Shown piece by piece: positions 1 through 12,137 of a stretch of 64,000 bases of DNA (within the stretch, counting starts at the first letter, position 1; the number at the start of each line of letters is the position of its first letter). The position numbers were made by a program, and so were the translations under genes. The notes beneath the pieces are model-generated. The model made no database searches. It was given only the letters and a program-made list of their open reading frames with translations, and was not told the origin of the DNA. The DNA comes from Parasponia andersonii (Eukaryota > Streptophyta > Magnoliopsida > Rosales > Cannabaceae): the NCBI GenBank assembly GCA_002914805.1, contig JXTB01000607.1, forward strand, positions 138,808 to 202,807. The letters are read 5' to 3'.

Positions 1-315
1 AAAAATAAAATAAAAAACTTCTTCTTACAAAAGAACTTATATATAATCAATTGTGACTAGCTATAATAAGTACTCAAAATTGATATATATAAGAAACAAT
101 GAGAAATTATTCCGAGCTCTAGCTTACAACAAAAACATATAGGATCGGCAGGGATGTTTCGTTTGAACAAGCTAGCGGAAACAGGAAGTCCATTTGCCAA
201 AAACAGAGCCTCACTTTGGCAGGAATATTGCAATTCCACAATTGGTTCCACCATTTCTTTATGACTTCTTTATTGGAAGAACTAGTACTAAAATAGTCAA
301 TGAGAGTAGTATTAG
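1..315 (-). mobile_element. LINE-1-like retrotransposon fossil, 3' part (zf-RVT region), left of the LTR insertion
   Basis: Read on the minus strand, this shows the zinc-binding region that follows the reverse transcriptase in plant L1 LINEs. One frame gives WWNQLWNCNIPAKVRLCFWQ, like the usual 'W..LW...IPPKV..FLW' motif. After a frame change comes LPVSASLFKRNIPADPICF followed by cysteine and histidine residues (CFCCK...SHCF). The same LINE continues on the other side of the large LTR insertion at 24837, so this piece was contiguous with it before the insertion. The frame is shifted and there is no complete ORF, so the copy is dead. The window edge cuts it. Confidence 0.75.
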
Positions 316-1121
316 TGTGGGATCTACTCCTAAATCATACACCACGTGGTTAAGTGATAGAACAGGTCATAAATAGGGTACACCATCCGACACGTGTCCA
401 GAGTGACTAATTAAAAGTCACGCGAGTCGCACGTGGTACCACATAGGCCCTTGGGCTGTCCGAGGCTAGCGCCGAGCCCATCCCAGACCTTAGATGGACT
501 CGGCCCAGTCCGATTCTTACCTCGACAGCTAGGGGTCGGGAGCCCCCAAGGGTCTTCCACCAGAGTATAATGGGAAGCAACTCACAGCTCCAAACCCAGA
601 CAGAGCATTTAATGCGATCTTGAGTAGGCGTGCGCATAGGATAAACCGTCCTGACAGAACGGCGGTTTGTCCAAATCTCGCCCCTGACAGACTCGAGCCA
701 TAGGGGACGGCGGAAACTAGGCTACGACGATGCAGGAAGAATCACGGTAATCTCGGCCTGTGATCTCTGGAGTAAGTCTTGATGAAAAAGGTACTCGGTC
801 CTGGGATTGAGAACCATGAGGTTCACAATTTCAGGACTATATATATGAGCCATGTGTCCCCAAAATAGAAGCATGTATGCATATAAAAAAAAATATTTAA
901 AAGATATACTCATACAAAGAAAAACTAAATCTTTACTATCCTGAATCAAAGATAACCAACTGACTTAAGCATCGGAGAGTCTTTGCAGGTGGCCTCCCCC
1001 AACTCTCCGATCTTGCCTGAAGTCAAAAGCTCTTTGGGATAGCAATGACACGTAGACAGTTGGAGGATACAACACTGGCAGTTCAGAGACACGTGGACAG
1101 CTGGTGAAAACTGCTCCAATA
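316..1121 (+). repeat. LTR 1 (left LTR of the Tat tandem)
   Basis: It starts at a TGTGGG tip and ends just before a TTTGGCGCC primer-binding region. It aligns end to end with the LTRs at 12138 and 24027. A TATATATAT box at 838-846 is probably the U3 promoter, so transcription would start about 30 bases downstream. The 5' start is fixed by the polypurine tract (GGGAAATGGGGG) that precedes the other two copies. Confidence 0.88.
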
Positions 1122-1124
1122 ATT

Positions 1125-1143
1125 TGGCGCCGTCTGTCGGAAA
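1125..1143 (+). other. Primer-binding site of Tat copy A
   Basis: TGGCGCCGTCTGTCGGAA follows the LTR end after a few bases, the expected position for a tRNA primer site. It begins with TGG, complementary to the CCA tail of a tRNA. I could not assign the tRNA with confidence. The equivalent site in copy B begins at 12957. Confidence 0.7.
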
Positions 1144-1216
1144 CCGTTGAGCATAAGAAAAAGAGTAGGAGTTTCACGATCGTGCTCTTCCCAAACAAAA
1201 GGTCATACAACATAGG

Positions 1217-2752
1217 ATGGCACCTTCAAAAATGACAACCAGGAGCACACGTCCCAATGCCAAAGGAAGCTCCTAGGAAGCACAATCAGGTCTGGAACAA
1301 AAGCTAGATCAGATGCTCGCTGCCTTGGTAGAAACAAATCGGAAGGCAGAGATTGCCCATGAGGCCATCCTAGTTTTAAGAGAAGAAGTCGCAGAAGTGC
1401 ACAGAGATAACGTCCGCCTCAAAAGGCTACTGGCAAGTGAAGCCAGGAGCAAATGAAGGGAAGATTTTGACGAAGAGGTCCAGCAGGAGTCTGGGGGCCA
1501 ACCACCGAGGGAAGTTCCCTCCCCATCCAAATCGCGGATGCAGGGTGAGTGACAAAGCCAGACGAGGCCATCCCAAGCTGGAGCGGCGGTGGACAGAAGA
1601 CACCAAGGATGCCTGTAAGGTATGCTTCCCAACTGCAACTAAGAAATGATGGTAGAGCTGAGTAAAAGGCTCGGAGCCCATCACAGCCAGACCCCCGATA
1701 ATCTGGCAGAGCAAACTGTGCGAGAGATCAACCGGATGGCCTTCGCCGATTGGATCCAGATGGAGCCCAAGCCGAGAGACTTCACAACCCTGACCTTCAG
1801 GCCGTTTGATGGGAAGTATGACGCCCTCAATCATATATACCATTTTCAGCAAAAGATGGCCTTGGAAACCAGGGATGAGGCTGTGACCTGCAAAGTCTTC
1901 TCCATAACCCTAGTAGGACTGGCCCTATTATGGTTTAGACAGCTCCCAGAGTAATTCATAAACGGGTTCAAAGATTTCAGGAAACTTTTCTTAAAGCAGT
2001 ACGGAGGTGCCCGAAGGCAACAGAAATCCATGTGAGTCCTTGACCAGTTAAAACAAACCGCGAACGAGTCTCCAAGAGATTACCTGTCGCGTTTCCTAGA
2101 GCTAATGTCCCCAGTGCACAATGCCGACTAAGTCCAAGCTGCAGGATCGTTCGTCAGGGGCCTGCAGCTAGGATCGATGCTATCAGACCATCTGCTTCTG
2201 AATCTTCCATACGATATGGCGGACGTCTAGGAAGAGTTAGAAGGGGTATTCAGGGTGCTGGAAAGCTGTCAGAAAGTGCCCAAGACCTCCACCGCGATAA
2301 CAACAGCGCTGGCGCAAACCCCAGCCCCGCATTGGGTAAAGAGGCCCACGCCAGACCAAATGCTGACTCCGAAACGGGAAGCCCCCATCTAAGGCGGTCA
2401 AGAAGGCGGCAAGAGAAGGAAGGCATCTCGTGACCCGCTGCCGAAATACGAGCTCAACATGCCGATCGATGTGATCTACCTCCAAAACAGGGACAGGGGC
2501 ATTTTCATTGACCCGCCCAAGTCCAGCGTTCCTGAGCACATGAAAAACAGGAATAGGTACTGCCAATTTTATAGGGTTCACGGGCACGACACCATCAACT
2601 GCCGCAACCTTTACGCGCAGGTTATGATGGCAATCCATGCCGATAAGTTGAGACAGTACATGAAGGCCAGCGAACCCAGTAATAGGAAGACGTCACTAGG
2701 CCCAAAAAAGGCAAGCAGACTCAGGCCTTCGGATCAGGAGAGTAGGCCCTGA
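1217..2752 (+). pseudogene. gag region of Tat copy A (fossil)
   Basis: Frames begin with MAPSKMTTRST. They then match a retrotransposon Gag domain (IYHFQQKMALETRDEAVTCK, ALLWFRQLPE) and a C-terminal segment KNRNRYCQFYRVHGHDTINC, typical of Tat Gag. Copy B has the better-preserved version at 13049. The frame is broken. Confidence 0.8.
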
Positions 2753-2879
2753 GGATAGTGCCGACCATCGTTGGCAGACCAAAGCCGACCGAGAGTCAGA
2801 AGGAGAAGGGAAAATGCCTCAAAAAGACCCAAGAAAGGGCAAAACGCCTGAGGAGGATAGGCCATTCCGTCAACCATTT

Positions 2880-3423
2880 GATGGTGGGAGAAAGCTGCGC
2901 CTCTGCCGCCCCCATCGCCTTCACCCAGCAAGATTTGACTATGGTACGCCTGCCTCACGACGACCCATTGGTGATTAAGCTGCAGATCGATTCTGCGTTG
3001 GTTGGAAAGGTCCTAATCGACGGAGGAAGCAGCATTGATATCCTGTTTCTCAGCATGTTTGAGAGCATAAGCCTGAATCAAAATGCGCTCAGGCTGACTT
3101 ATCAGCCACTATTTGCTTTCGATAGTACCAAGGTCAGCCCATTGGGCATCGTGACCCTGAAGGTCTGTGCTGTAAAGAGATGCTTGGATGTGGACTTCGT
3201 CGTCATCGACTGCCAGTCCTCCTTCAATATTATCATGGGGAGAGGATGGATCCACGCCATGCATGGGGTCGCCTTCACCCTCCATCAGGTCTTAAGATGT
3301 CTATCAAGGGATGGTACCTATACGATAGACATCAAGTGTGATCAGGCCTCCACCAGGAAATGTTTTTCAACCGCCCTGAGGGGAGCCGATGCAAGCGCGA
3401 GCACCTCGGCCGGGGACATGTAG
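2880..3423 (+). pseudogene. Protease region of Tat copy A (fossil)
   Basis: The aspartic protease motif appears as VLIDGGSSIDILF, the form usual in Tat elements instead of DTGA. The flap-side segment NIIMGRGWIHAMHGV follows. The domain lies between gag and reverse transcriptase, as in other Gypsy elements. Confidence 0.78.
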
Positions 3424-3719
3424 CAATCAAAGGACCGCCTGCCAGCATACATGAAGCGGATCAAAGAGGAGCCCGATGTACCAGAATCCATGATTGAGGA
3501 GCTGATGGCGGTCCCTTTAAAAGAAGCAGAACCAGCAAAGGTAGTCTTAATCAAGGCCCTACTACCCAAGGAGGAAAAGAACGAGCTGTTGAAGTTCCTG
3601 AGGTAGAATGAAGACGTCTTCGCGTGGTCCCACGATGACATGCCTGAGAAAGACCCCGCGCATGCCTGCCACCGGCTGAACATAGACCCCAATTTCCCTT
3701 CGGTCAGGCAGAGACCCTG

Positions 3720-4960
3720 AAGGTTTGCGCCAGAGAAAAACAGGGCGATCAATAAAGAGGTAGAGACGCTACTGCGGAACGGCCTGATCATGGAATGCGT
3801 ATACCTATGCTGGGTCTCCAACCTGGTAGTGGTGAAGAAGAAAAATGGTGATGACCGCACTTACATAGACTTCACCAACCTGAACAAGGCCTGCCTAAAG
3901 GATAGCTTCCCCCTGCCAAGGATCGACCAAATGGTAGATGCAACGGCGGGATTCGATAGGATGAACTTCCTGCATGCCTACTCTGGATACAACTAGATTC
4001 TCCTATACGAGGAAGACCAGATCCACACGGCATTTATCATGGAGCGAGGTCTATATTGTTTCAGATGCATGCCATTTGGTCTGAAGAATGCGGGGGCAAC
4101 CTACCAAAGGCTCATGAACAAGATGTTCACTAGGCTGCTAGGAAAGACTGTGAAAGTCTACATCGACGACATGGTCGTTAAGAGCAGAGAAACGTCAGAC
4201 ATCTGAGACATCTAGATAAATGCTTCCAGATTCTGAGGCAATATTGGATGCATCTGAACCCCAAAAAATGTGTATTCGGTGTGTCCTCCAGCCAGTTCCT
4301 AGGGCACATCGTGAGTAGAAGGGATATTGAGGCCAACCCGACCCAGTTGTCCTCATTTCGCAGACGTGCAGAGACCTTCGACTCTTCGGGAGGTCCAGCG
4401 CCTAGCCAGGAAGATAGCCGCTCTCAGCTGGTTCGTCTCCAAGATGTTTGACTGATGCAAGCTTTTCTTCCAGTGCCTAAAGAGAACCTCCACTATCGCC
4501 TGGGACGAGGAGCAGGACAAGGCACTGACGGATCTCAAGCTATACTTAAGTCATCCGCCTATCCTGGCTTCCCCAGCAAAGGGAGAATGCCTATTCGCTT
4601 ATTTAGCAATATCCGAAGTAGCGATCAATGCTGTACTATTCGTCGAGGAAGATAGCAAGCAGAAGCCGGTGTTTTATACAAGCCGCATACGCCTGGATGC
4701 CGAGACGCGATATAGTATGTTAGAGAAACTAGTCCTTGCTCTGGTCAACTCTAAGAAGAGACTCAGGCAATACTTTGAGGTACACTCGGTCACCGTGTAT
4801 ACAGATTTCCCCATCCGGCAAATCTTGGCCAAGTCGGACCTATCAGGACGACTGACCAAGTGGGCCATCGAGCTAGGAATATACGACATCGAGTATCGGC
4901 CTCGAGTGGCAAAAAAAGGGCAAGTCATGGCGGATTTCCTAGTAGAAATCAAATCCTTCG
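3720..4960 (+). pseudogene. Reverse transcriptase and first RNase H of Tat copy A (fossil)
   Basis: Recognisable blocks are VVKKKNGDDRTYIDFTNLNK, FPLPRIDQMVDATAG, the YIDDMVVKS active-site block, then RNase H with FYTSRIRLDAETRYS and the WAIELGIYDIEYRPR end. The order and motifs are those of a Ty3/Gypsy polyprotein. The copy is broken many times. Confidence 0.85.
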
Positions 4961-4999
4961 GCGAGCTGCACGACCTGCTCCAGACGTCTCAGCCTCGCC

Positions 5000-5345
5000 C
5001 CTCTTCAGCCTGGACCCTCTATACCGACGGATCCACGAATGCCTCGGGGCCAGGTATCGGGAAAGTCCTGCAGACCCTAACAGGACTCAGAATAGAGAAA
5101 GCTTTGAGGCTCGGTTTCTAGGCAACGAACAATGAGGCAGAGTAGAGACACTGCTACAAGGCCTTGAACTGGCTCTGCACTTCGAAGTGGAGAGAATCGA
5201 AGTAAAGACTGACTCACAGTTGATCGCGGGTTAGGTCATGGGAGACTTCGAAGTAAAAGAGCCAAGACTACACAGGTACTTCTCCAAGGTAAGGGAGATG
5301 AACCAGAAGGCCGATGAGCTAGTTAAGAGCGCGTCGATCGAGGGA
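5000..5345 (+). pseudogene. Second, archaeal-type RNase H of Tat copy A (fossil)
   Basis: WTLYTDGSTNASGPGIG starts a second RNase H domain downstream of the usual one. It is followed by the NNEAE motif and SQLIAG. A duplicate RNase H of this type is a marker of the Tat/Ogre group. Copy B carries the same domain in better order at 16790-17230. Confidence 0.75.
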
Positions 5346-5519
5346 ACAACTGGATATGCGGAGATTCTCTTAGAGGATGAGAGCATGAGGGGCCCTTTGG
5401 AGACCCCTGCATGCCATGTATTTGCAATTGGCTCCGCAGACGAGGGGTGGGTGAAACCCATCATCCAGTATTTGGCATTGAGAAATCTACACACGGACCC
5501 CCGAAAAGCGAGGTCGATT

Positions 5520-6620
5520 AGACTGAAGGCTGCCAGATAGTGAGGGAGCAACTGTATAGGAGATCGACAATGGGACCGATGCTGCGGTGTTTAGGTCTCA
5601 TCGAATTGTGAAAACTGATGGAGGAAATCCACGACGGAGTATGCGGCAACCACTCTGGCAGACGTAGTCTCGCCCACAAGGCTCTGACAGCTAGATACTT
5701 CTGACCATACATGATGACCGAGGTGGCCCAATTTATCCAGAAATGCGATAAGTGCCAGAAGTTTGCCCCTATGAAATGCCAACCAGCGGAGGAACTCCAT
5801 TCAAACATAACTCCTTGGCCATTTGCGAAATGGGGTCTGGACATTATCGGAGAGCTCCCCAGAAGTCCAAGAGGAAGAAGGTATGTCTTATTGGCCACGG
5901 ATTATTTCACAAAATAGGTAGAAGCTGAAGTCTATGCTACCGTTAATAAGGCAGACACGATTAACTTCATTTGGAAAAACATAATCTGTCGATACGGGAT
6001 TCCGAAAGAGATACACGTTGATCATGGCACACAGTTCCAGAATGCTAAGTTCAAGGAACTGTGTGAGCTATATGATATAAGGCTCAGTTTCTCATCCATG
6101 AACTACCCTCAGGGAAATGGCCAAGCAGAGGCTACGAACAAGGCCATTTTTAGCAACATCAAAAAGAACTTGCAGGAGACCAAAGGCAGGTGGTTAGAAG
6201 AGCTACCGGCCATTGTATGGGCCCATTGAACCATGGAGCGGAGGTCGAAGGGAAGAACACCATTCGCCATGGTCTATAAGCCGAAGTGGTAAAGGATGCC
6301 CCACTGAATGAGCAGCAGCTAAGCCACAACATAGACCTCCTGTAAGAAACAAGAAACATGGCCCTGGTCCACCTGGCCTCATACCACCAGTAGGCCAGGT
6401 CCTATTACGCAAAGAAGGTTAGTGCTCGTCGATTTGAAGCCAAGGATTGGGTCTTGAAGGTCAGAACAGGGAATTCCTCAAAGCTAGACTCCAGTTAGGT
6501 TAGATCCTATGAGGTGATCAAAGCACTTGATAATGGCGCGTATGTCCTGAAAGAACTCAAGACTGGGAAGAGCCTATCAAACACGTGGAACGCTCAGCAC
6601 TTAAAAAAGTATCATGTGTA
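5520..6620 (+). pseudogene. Integrase of Tat copy A (fossil)
   Basis: The zinc-binding start (H, H, then CDKCQKFAPMK), the catalytic-core start GLDIIGELPRSPRGRRY and ATDYFTK, and later NYPQGNGQAEATNKA define a Gypsy integrase. A C-terminal part with DSS..R.YEVIKAL and VLKELKTGK ends near 6620. Confidence 0.82.
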
Positions 6621-6785
6621 AGACACTTGTAAATGTTGTAAGACCCGTGTAAATGCTTATTTTATTAAAAAGTTTAATTCTAAAATAGGTCAAGTTTTCT
6701 GCCACATAGATTTATCCTTTGGATTGCTATGGAAAAGAGGTCTGCGCACAGTGACAGACCCCACGCACTCACGCAATCAAGAATC

Positions 6786-7290
6786 GTACTGCAAGGATCA
6801 CGTCGCTTGCCGATGACCTAAGAAAATGTACGAAGAGGAAAGAGCTGCGCAACCAAAAACTTGCTAGCAGACCTCAAAAACGATCATACTATAGGAATCA
6901 CATCGTGCACTAAAATGCTAGCCGATGGCCCGAGAAAACATACGAAAAGGGAAGAGCTGCACAACCAAAAACTTGCCAGCAAACCTCAAAAACGATCGTA
7001 CTATGGGAATCACATCGTGCACTAAAATGCTAGCCAATGGCCCGAGAAAACATACGAAGAGGGAAAAGTTGTGCAATCAAAAACTTGCCAGCAGACCTCA
7101 AAAATGATCGTACTATGGGAATCAGATCGTACACTAAAATGCTAACCGATGGCCCAAGAAAGCGTACGAATAGGGAAAAGCTGTGCAACCAAAAATTTGC
7201 CAGCAAATCTCAAAAATGATCGTAATATATGAATCACATCGTGCAATAAAAGGATTGTCGATGGCCCGAGAAAACGTACAAAGAAGAAAG
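6786..7290 (+). repeat. 112-bp tandem repeat block in Tat copy A
   Basis: About four to five head-to-tail units of 112 bp share the core GCCGATGGCCCGAGAAAA, a CAACCAAAAACTTGCCAGCA segment and GGAATCACATCGTGCAC. The period is shown by the same reading frame recurring at 6925 and 7037. The block sits between integrase and the antisense frame, and copy B has the same block at about 18672-19200. Confidence 0.85.
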
Positions 7291-7329
7291 AGTCGTATGG
7301 TGAAAGCTTACGACCTGCCCTCAAAGGAA

Positions 7330-7990
7330 AGAAGGGACGGGGTCTACCCGTTGGAAGTAGACCCTCCCCAAGGAAGCATCTTAGCTATATGAAAAGCTAA
7401 AGGAAAGCAGGGATAGGGTCTACCCATTGGAAGTAGACCCTCCTCAAGGGGCATCTTAGCTATACGAAAAGCTAAAGGAAAGCAAGGATAGGGTCTACCC
7501 ATTGGAAGTAGATCCTCCCTGAGGAGCATCTTAGCTGTACGAAAAGCTAAATGAAAGCAGGGACAGGGTCTACTCGTTGGAAGCAAACCCTCCCCAGAGA
7601 ACGTTTTAGTCGCGTAGAGACGAAGGAAAGTAGGGACAGGGTCTACCCATTGAAAACAGACCCTCCCCAAAGAACGTTTTAGTCACGTGCAAGACGAAGG
7701 AAAGTCGAGAGAGGGTCTACCCATTGAAAGTAGACCCCTCCCCCTCCCAGAGGGTGTTTTAGCCATGTGTGAGACAAAGGAAAGCGAGGTCAGGGTCTAC
7801 CCGTTGGAAGCAGCCCTCCCCAGAGAACATTTTAGCCACATGCAAGACGAAGGAAAGCAGGGTCAGGGTCTACCTGTTAGAAGCAGACCCTCCCCAGAGA
7901 GCATTTTAGCTGTATGTGAGACAAAGGAAAGCGAGGTCAGGGTCTACCCGTTGCAAACAGACCCTACCAAGAGAACGGTTTAATTACGCG
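7330..7990 (+). repeat. ~75-85-bp tandem repeat block in Tat copy A
   Basis: About eight degenerate units each contain AGGGTCTACCCGTTGGAAG, then AGACCCTCCCC, then TTTTAGCC or CTTAGCTATACG, then AAAGGAAAGC. GGGTCTACC followed by AGACCC makes each unit a possible short hairpin. Copy B repeats the block at about 19215-19880. Confidence 0.83.
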
Positions 7991-8679
7991 TGAACTAAGA
8001 ATGAACGGAATTAGAGCCTACCCGTTGGAAGTAGTCCAGTATAAGACTAGGCATGAAGACAGAAGTTAAAATCAAACTCTGTTTATTATTTTCTAAAAGT
8101 ACAAAGTGCATGGTCGACAAGGACGCATATCTAGAAGGTCTACTTATAAGAGGCAGGTCTTGGACGGACTCGCAGGGACACATCAGAGTGGTAGCGCCCT
8201 GTTCGCTCCTGATGGGAGCCGAGTCCAGGCTTTCTCGTCTATAGCGACGGGTCCAAACAATGGTCGACAAACCCCTGAAGCTGGTTTCTTGCACGTTTCC
8301 ATTTGGGTTAGAGAAGTCTAGCCACACGCGTGGGTCGAATTCTGCCAAGACAAGTCATAACAGAGGTTATACATCCTCGAAACCGGATGGCCGAAACTCA
8401 CATCCCGGTCTCCAAAGTTAATCTCGTCGATCAAAGTACGAGGGGAATTCACTAAGAACTCAAAACTATATACAACCGAGTCAAACCCAAACGCCGGCTG
8501 CGCTACTGACAAGGGATGATATCATACACGATATTTGACCCTAACACTAAACGCGGTCAACGAAAGGAGTAAGAGAACAGAATAAGCTTGGAAAAATAGC
8601 ATGTTTTCTATTATTTAAACAAATGGTAACAACGAGCACCTACTTTACAAATATATAGAGCAAGAGGCCTTAATTACCT

Positions 8680-11600
8680 CCGGCCAGGGGAGCGCGGCCG
8701 GTTTCAGAACTTGGTCCAGCTCCGGCAGAGGGCAGCGTGCCAGGGTCGGAGTCATCACTGGACAAAACGACTGCGCCAGACCCATCACCAGTTAAGGCCC
8801 CAAGCTCAGGTTGACCGCAAGGAACCTCCGAGGTTTGCTCTAGCAGATCGAAAGCAAGGACGATCTACTTAGTAACAGAGGCGGATGCAGAGGGCCCATC
8901 TTTTTCTTCATTGAGCATCTTCAGCACATCAACAAGGTACACAATGTTGATCTCATCCCCCAGCTGCTGCATGTAATACTTGATGGAATAATGATCCTTC
9001 TCGATGCCTTTCTGCTCATCGAACTGGTCTAGAGTTACCACCTCCACATGGCCTTCGAACTCCTTGTTTTCCCAGCTAGACCTATAGCTCTCCGCAGAAA
9101 GGACATCCACCTGCCTCTGGTACCTCGTCTTCAGTTTTTCCGCATCTGCCAGTCTGTCCCTCAGTGCTGCCAGTCTCAGCTCCGCATGCCGCTATGACAA
9201 GTCAACCAAAAGAGTGTTAATGTCGGCAAGATCTTCGCCGTGCTTGCGAGACAACTCTGCATAAGCCCCTATCAAATTTTTGTTATCCAAGCAAAGATGT
9301 CGGTTTACCTCATTGGACCAGTCGAGTATACGCTGAAGGGAATGGGCCTCCAGTTGGGTTTTCGCTTCGGCCTTCCTTCCCTCTTTGGCATCATCGATGG
9401 CCCTATCGCGAGTAATGAAGTCCAGCCCCATCTCCGCCCCTGCGTTCTGCAGGTCCTGCTCCTTGAAACTGAGCTCGTCTTGGGCCAACCTGGCGGCCTC
9501 AGATTGAGCGAGCCTGCCAGCCTCTGCCTCATCCAACTTTGCAGCTAGCTCCTCGCGCCTGGCCTTCTCGACACTCAGGGCATGAGCCACCGTGTTTCCG
9601 ACCCTAGCCTTATCCAGGCTCCGATATAAGTCGAAGTCAGCCTTCAACTTGGCAAGGGCGGCCTCGCTCCGCTCGGCCAACATAGAGCGGGAGTTTAACT
9701 CCCCAGTCAGCTCCCTGACGTGAGAGGAATAGAAGGACTAGATGGTGGCTAGCTGCAAGATACAAAAAAAGGAAGTCAGTGTTCAGCAAGGATGCCAAAA
9801 AATGGAGGTGGCTGCCAGACGAGCCAAAGTTGCACAATGTTACGGCTGGCGATGAACTCAACGTTCTCCAATGAGAGTGCCTCCAGCTCAGGCTCCGCAG
9901 CTGGACCCTCTCCTTAGGCGTTGTCTGCGTCTGAGGAATGCGACTCTACCCCACCAACTGCGAGGACACCCTCTCTCCTAAAGCAGCAGTGGTGGAGATG
10001 GTAGAAAGCTGAGCGTTGCCGAGCGCACCTTCGGCGACAGCTGGGGTCGGCACATCCTCAGCAGAGGATGTCACGGCGACTGCTGCCGCATCGGCAGTTC
10101 CAGTTGCCACCCCCGTTAGAGCCCTGCCTGATTGTGATTTTTCAGTCTTGTCTTGACCAGTTCCCCCTAACAGGCTACCGCACATGGACCTTCTCCTCCT
10201 CATGAGGGTCAGCGTGGCATCATCGTCATCATTGTCAGAAGAGGGAGCAGTTCTGCCCTTCTTCCCTGCCAGGCCCTCCTTCTCTTTGGATGAGTCGGCC
10301 TCGTGACGCCACTTATTAGGACCAGAGGTAGGGAGGACAGCCAAGATTTCAACCTCGGAACCCCCCACTGAGCTCAGTGATCTCCCCACAGGGGCAAGCA
10401 GCACCGGACTCCATGCTGGTCTTCGAGCCAGAGTGGGGGGAGGAAGAGGTCAGAGCAGCGGATTCCCCAGGATGGCTCGGAGGTGTCCCCTTGCCATAAA
10501 CAACTTTTACAACTGTCATCTCCCGAGTCAGAGGTCCGATAGCGCTAGGGGAGGGGACCGCAGGTGCCTCATCTTCAGAAGACACCATAAGGCACCGACC
10601 AGTGGGTAACTTGTATCGAGCCTTGTGCACAGCGGCACTTCCCTTGACTGGAGAGAGGTCTGCTGAAGGGCCTGCATCAGAACCTATAAAGAGCAAGTAA
10701 CGTAGTTAGAACACAGCTATAACCCGATCGATGGAGCTCCAAAATATGAAAATGAACTCACCCTTAACTCTCTTGGGGGTGGCAATTTCCTCTCTACGGA
10801 GCCTGCACACTCCTCGATCATGAGCCTTACGGCCTCTTCAAGCTTGTGGCTAGTCAGTGCCACCAAGTCGCAGGGACCTGCCAGCTAGCTCGACGTCATA
10901 ACCTAGCGACCCACCATAGCGATGCGACTCTGCTTGTCGCGACGGAACCAGTTCAGAGCCAGGGTGTTGAGCTGGCTCCGCAGGTACTTCGTGATAACCT
11001 AGGTATCCAGTGGGAACGGAAGGTATGAAATCATCCTGGACATCATATTCATAACCCAGGGGGTTCAGAGTAGCCTGGATGTGTCGGCAATCCCCAATGG
11101 ACCCGAAGATGATGATCCCTTCTAGCTCATTGAGCCGCCCCACTGACAATTGCGGCTTAAATCTGTTTTCTTCCGCAGAGGCTGCACAAGGAAAAACATC
11201 ATGAGCAATAACAGACGAGATAAACACAGACGCAAAAATCACGACCTAGTACTTACTCTGCAGAAAAAATGAAGGAACTTGGAAGTACTCCCCATTAACC
11301 CAAGGAGAGCACCACGCCCCTCCGACGGCGTACAGCCTAGACTGGGAGTCCCATTACTTGTCCGACCTCGGCAAGCCCCAGAAAATATGGCATCTTGGGA
11401 GCGGTTGAAGGTAGAAAGTGGGGTAGGAGCTCTTTTTGGGGATGAGGGTGAGCTTATAGGTGTAAAAGACCACCTCCAAGTCTATATGTATGTTATAGAG
11501 GACTGACAGGGCAGAAAGTCCTATCAAGATCATGATTCTGTTAGCATTGAGCTCCATCGGATGAATCCTCGTGAGGCTAAAGAACTGATGGACCAAAGGA

Positions 11601-11800
11601 GGGAGAGGAAACCATAACCACTCCAGATGTCGCCTCCCCAGAATGATGAAGCCTTCTGGAGCAGAGGGGTAAAGGTACCAGTCCGTTGGGCCGTCGACCC
11701 TCTCTAAAATGACTCTACCGGGGAAGCAGAGTTGCCTCCTCAACGACTCTAATTCAGAATCTACGACAGGACGGAGTTTCTGACTCAATTCTAGGGCCAT
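8680..11800 (-). pseudogene. Antisense reading frame (aORF) of Tat copy A, PF04195-like (fossil)
   Basis: It lies on the strand opposite gag-pol. The N-terminal part starts at MALELSQKL (11800) and contains WYLYPSAPEG, FPLPPLVHQFF and CHIFWGLPRSDK. These match the plant 'putative gypsy type transposon' domain (PF04195) as I remember it. Further pieces follow on the same strand: a Ser/Thr/Ala-rich acidic region (9946-10696), an alanine- and glutamate-rich coiled coil (9192-9683) and a C-terminal piece (8865-9110). Gaps with splice-like ends suggest the frame is normally spliced, as in this family. Function is unknown. The copy is broken. Confidence 0.75.
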
Positions 11801-11918
11801 CGTGTTAGATATGATCGAAGAAGACGAAAGGTTCTAGGAAAAAGAAGATGCAGAAACCCTAAGATTTGAGAAAGCTGAAATACTTTGAGATTTTGGTAAG
11901 AAATGAGCGTAAATGCGG

Positions 11919-11926
11919 CTTTTATA
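11919..11926 (-). promoter_or_regulatory. Antisense TATA motif upstream of the aORF, Tat copy A
   Basis: Read on the minus strand the sequence is CTCTATAAAAGCC, a near-consensus plant TATA box 119 bases upstream of the aORF start at 11800. The same motif stands at the same spacing in copy B (23808-23815). This is consistent with a promoter for the antisense frame. Activity is inferred. Confidence 0.55.
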
Positions 11927-12120
11927 GAGGGGGAGCCGAAGAGTTTTTCTTGGAGAAGGGCAGAGTAAGGAAGACCGAACCGTCAAAATTTCAAAATTTG
12001 AAAAAATTGTGACATGGGATGGCGTGCCTCCGCGTCGGCAATTGGGGAGCCACGTGTATCCCTCAAATTGGAGGAACGAAGAAATGATTTCCTCACTTGA
12101 TGTATACGAATCCATCAACT

Positions 12121-12137
12121 AGGGAAATGGGGGCACT
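12121..12137 (+). other. Polypurine tract of Tat copy A
   Basis: AGGGAAATGGGGG directly precedes the middle LTR, the normal position of the plus-strand primer. The same tract precedes the right LTR near 24010-24022. These two tracts were used to fix the LTR starts. Confidence 0.75.

Noticed and set aside
311-315. 5-bp target duplication ATTAG / TATAG around the Tat tandem
   Set aside because: The two flanks agree only loosely, so no clean target duplication is claimed.
965-1213. Minus-strand ORFs in LTR 1, LTR 2 and LTR 3 (for example 965-1213, 12797-13042)
   Set aside because: They recur because the LTRs are repeats, lie antisense across LTR and primer site, and match no protein family.
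7344-7670. Repetitive ORFs over the minisatellites (7344-7670, 7687-7983, 19039-19482, 19447-19719)
   Set aside because: The period of the ORF repeats is that of the DNA tandem repeats. They are by-products with no domain.
6786-7990. CRISPR-like array of regularly spaced repeats
   Set aside because: Units are head-to-tail minisatellites with no unique spacers, in a plant retrotransposon.
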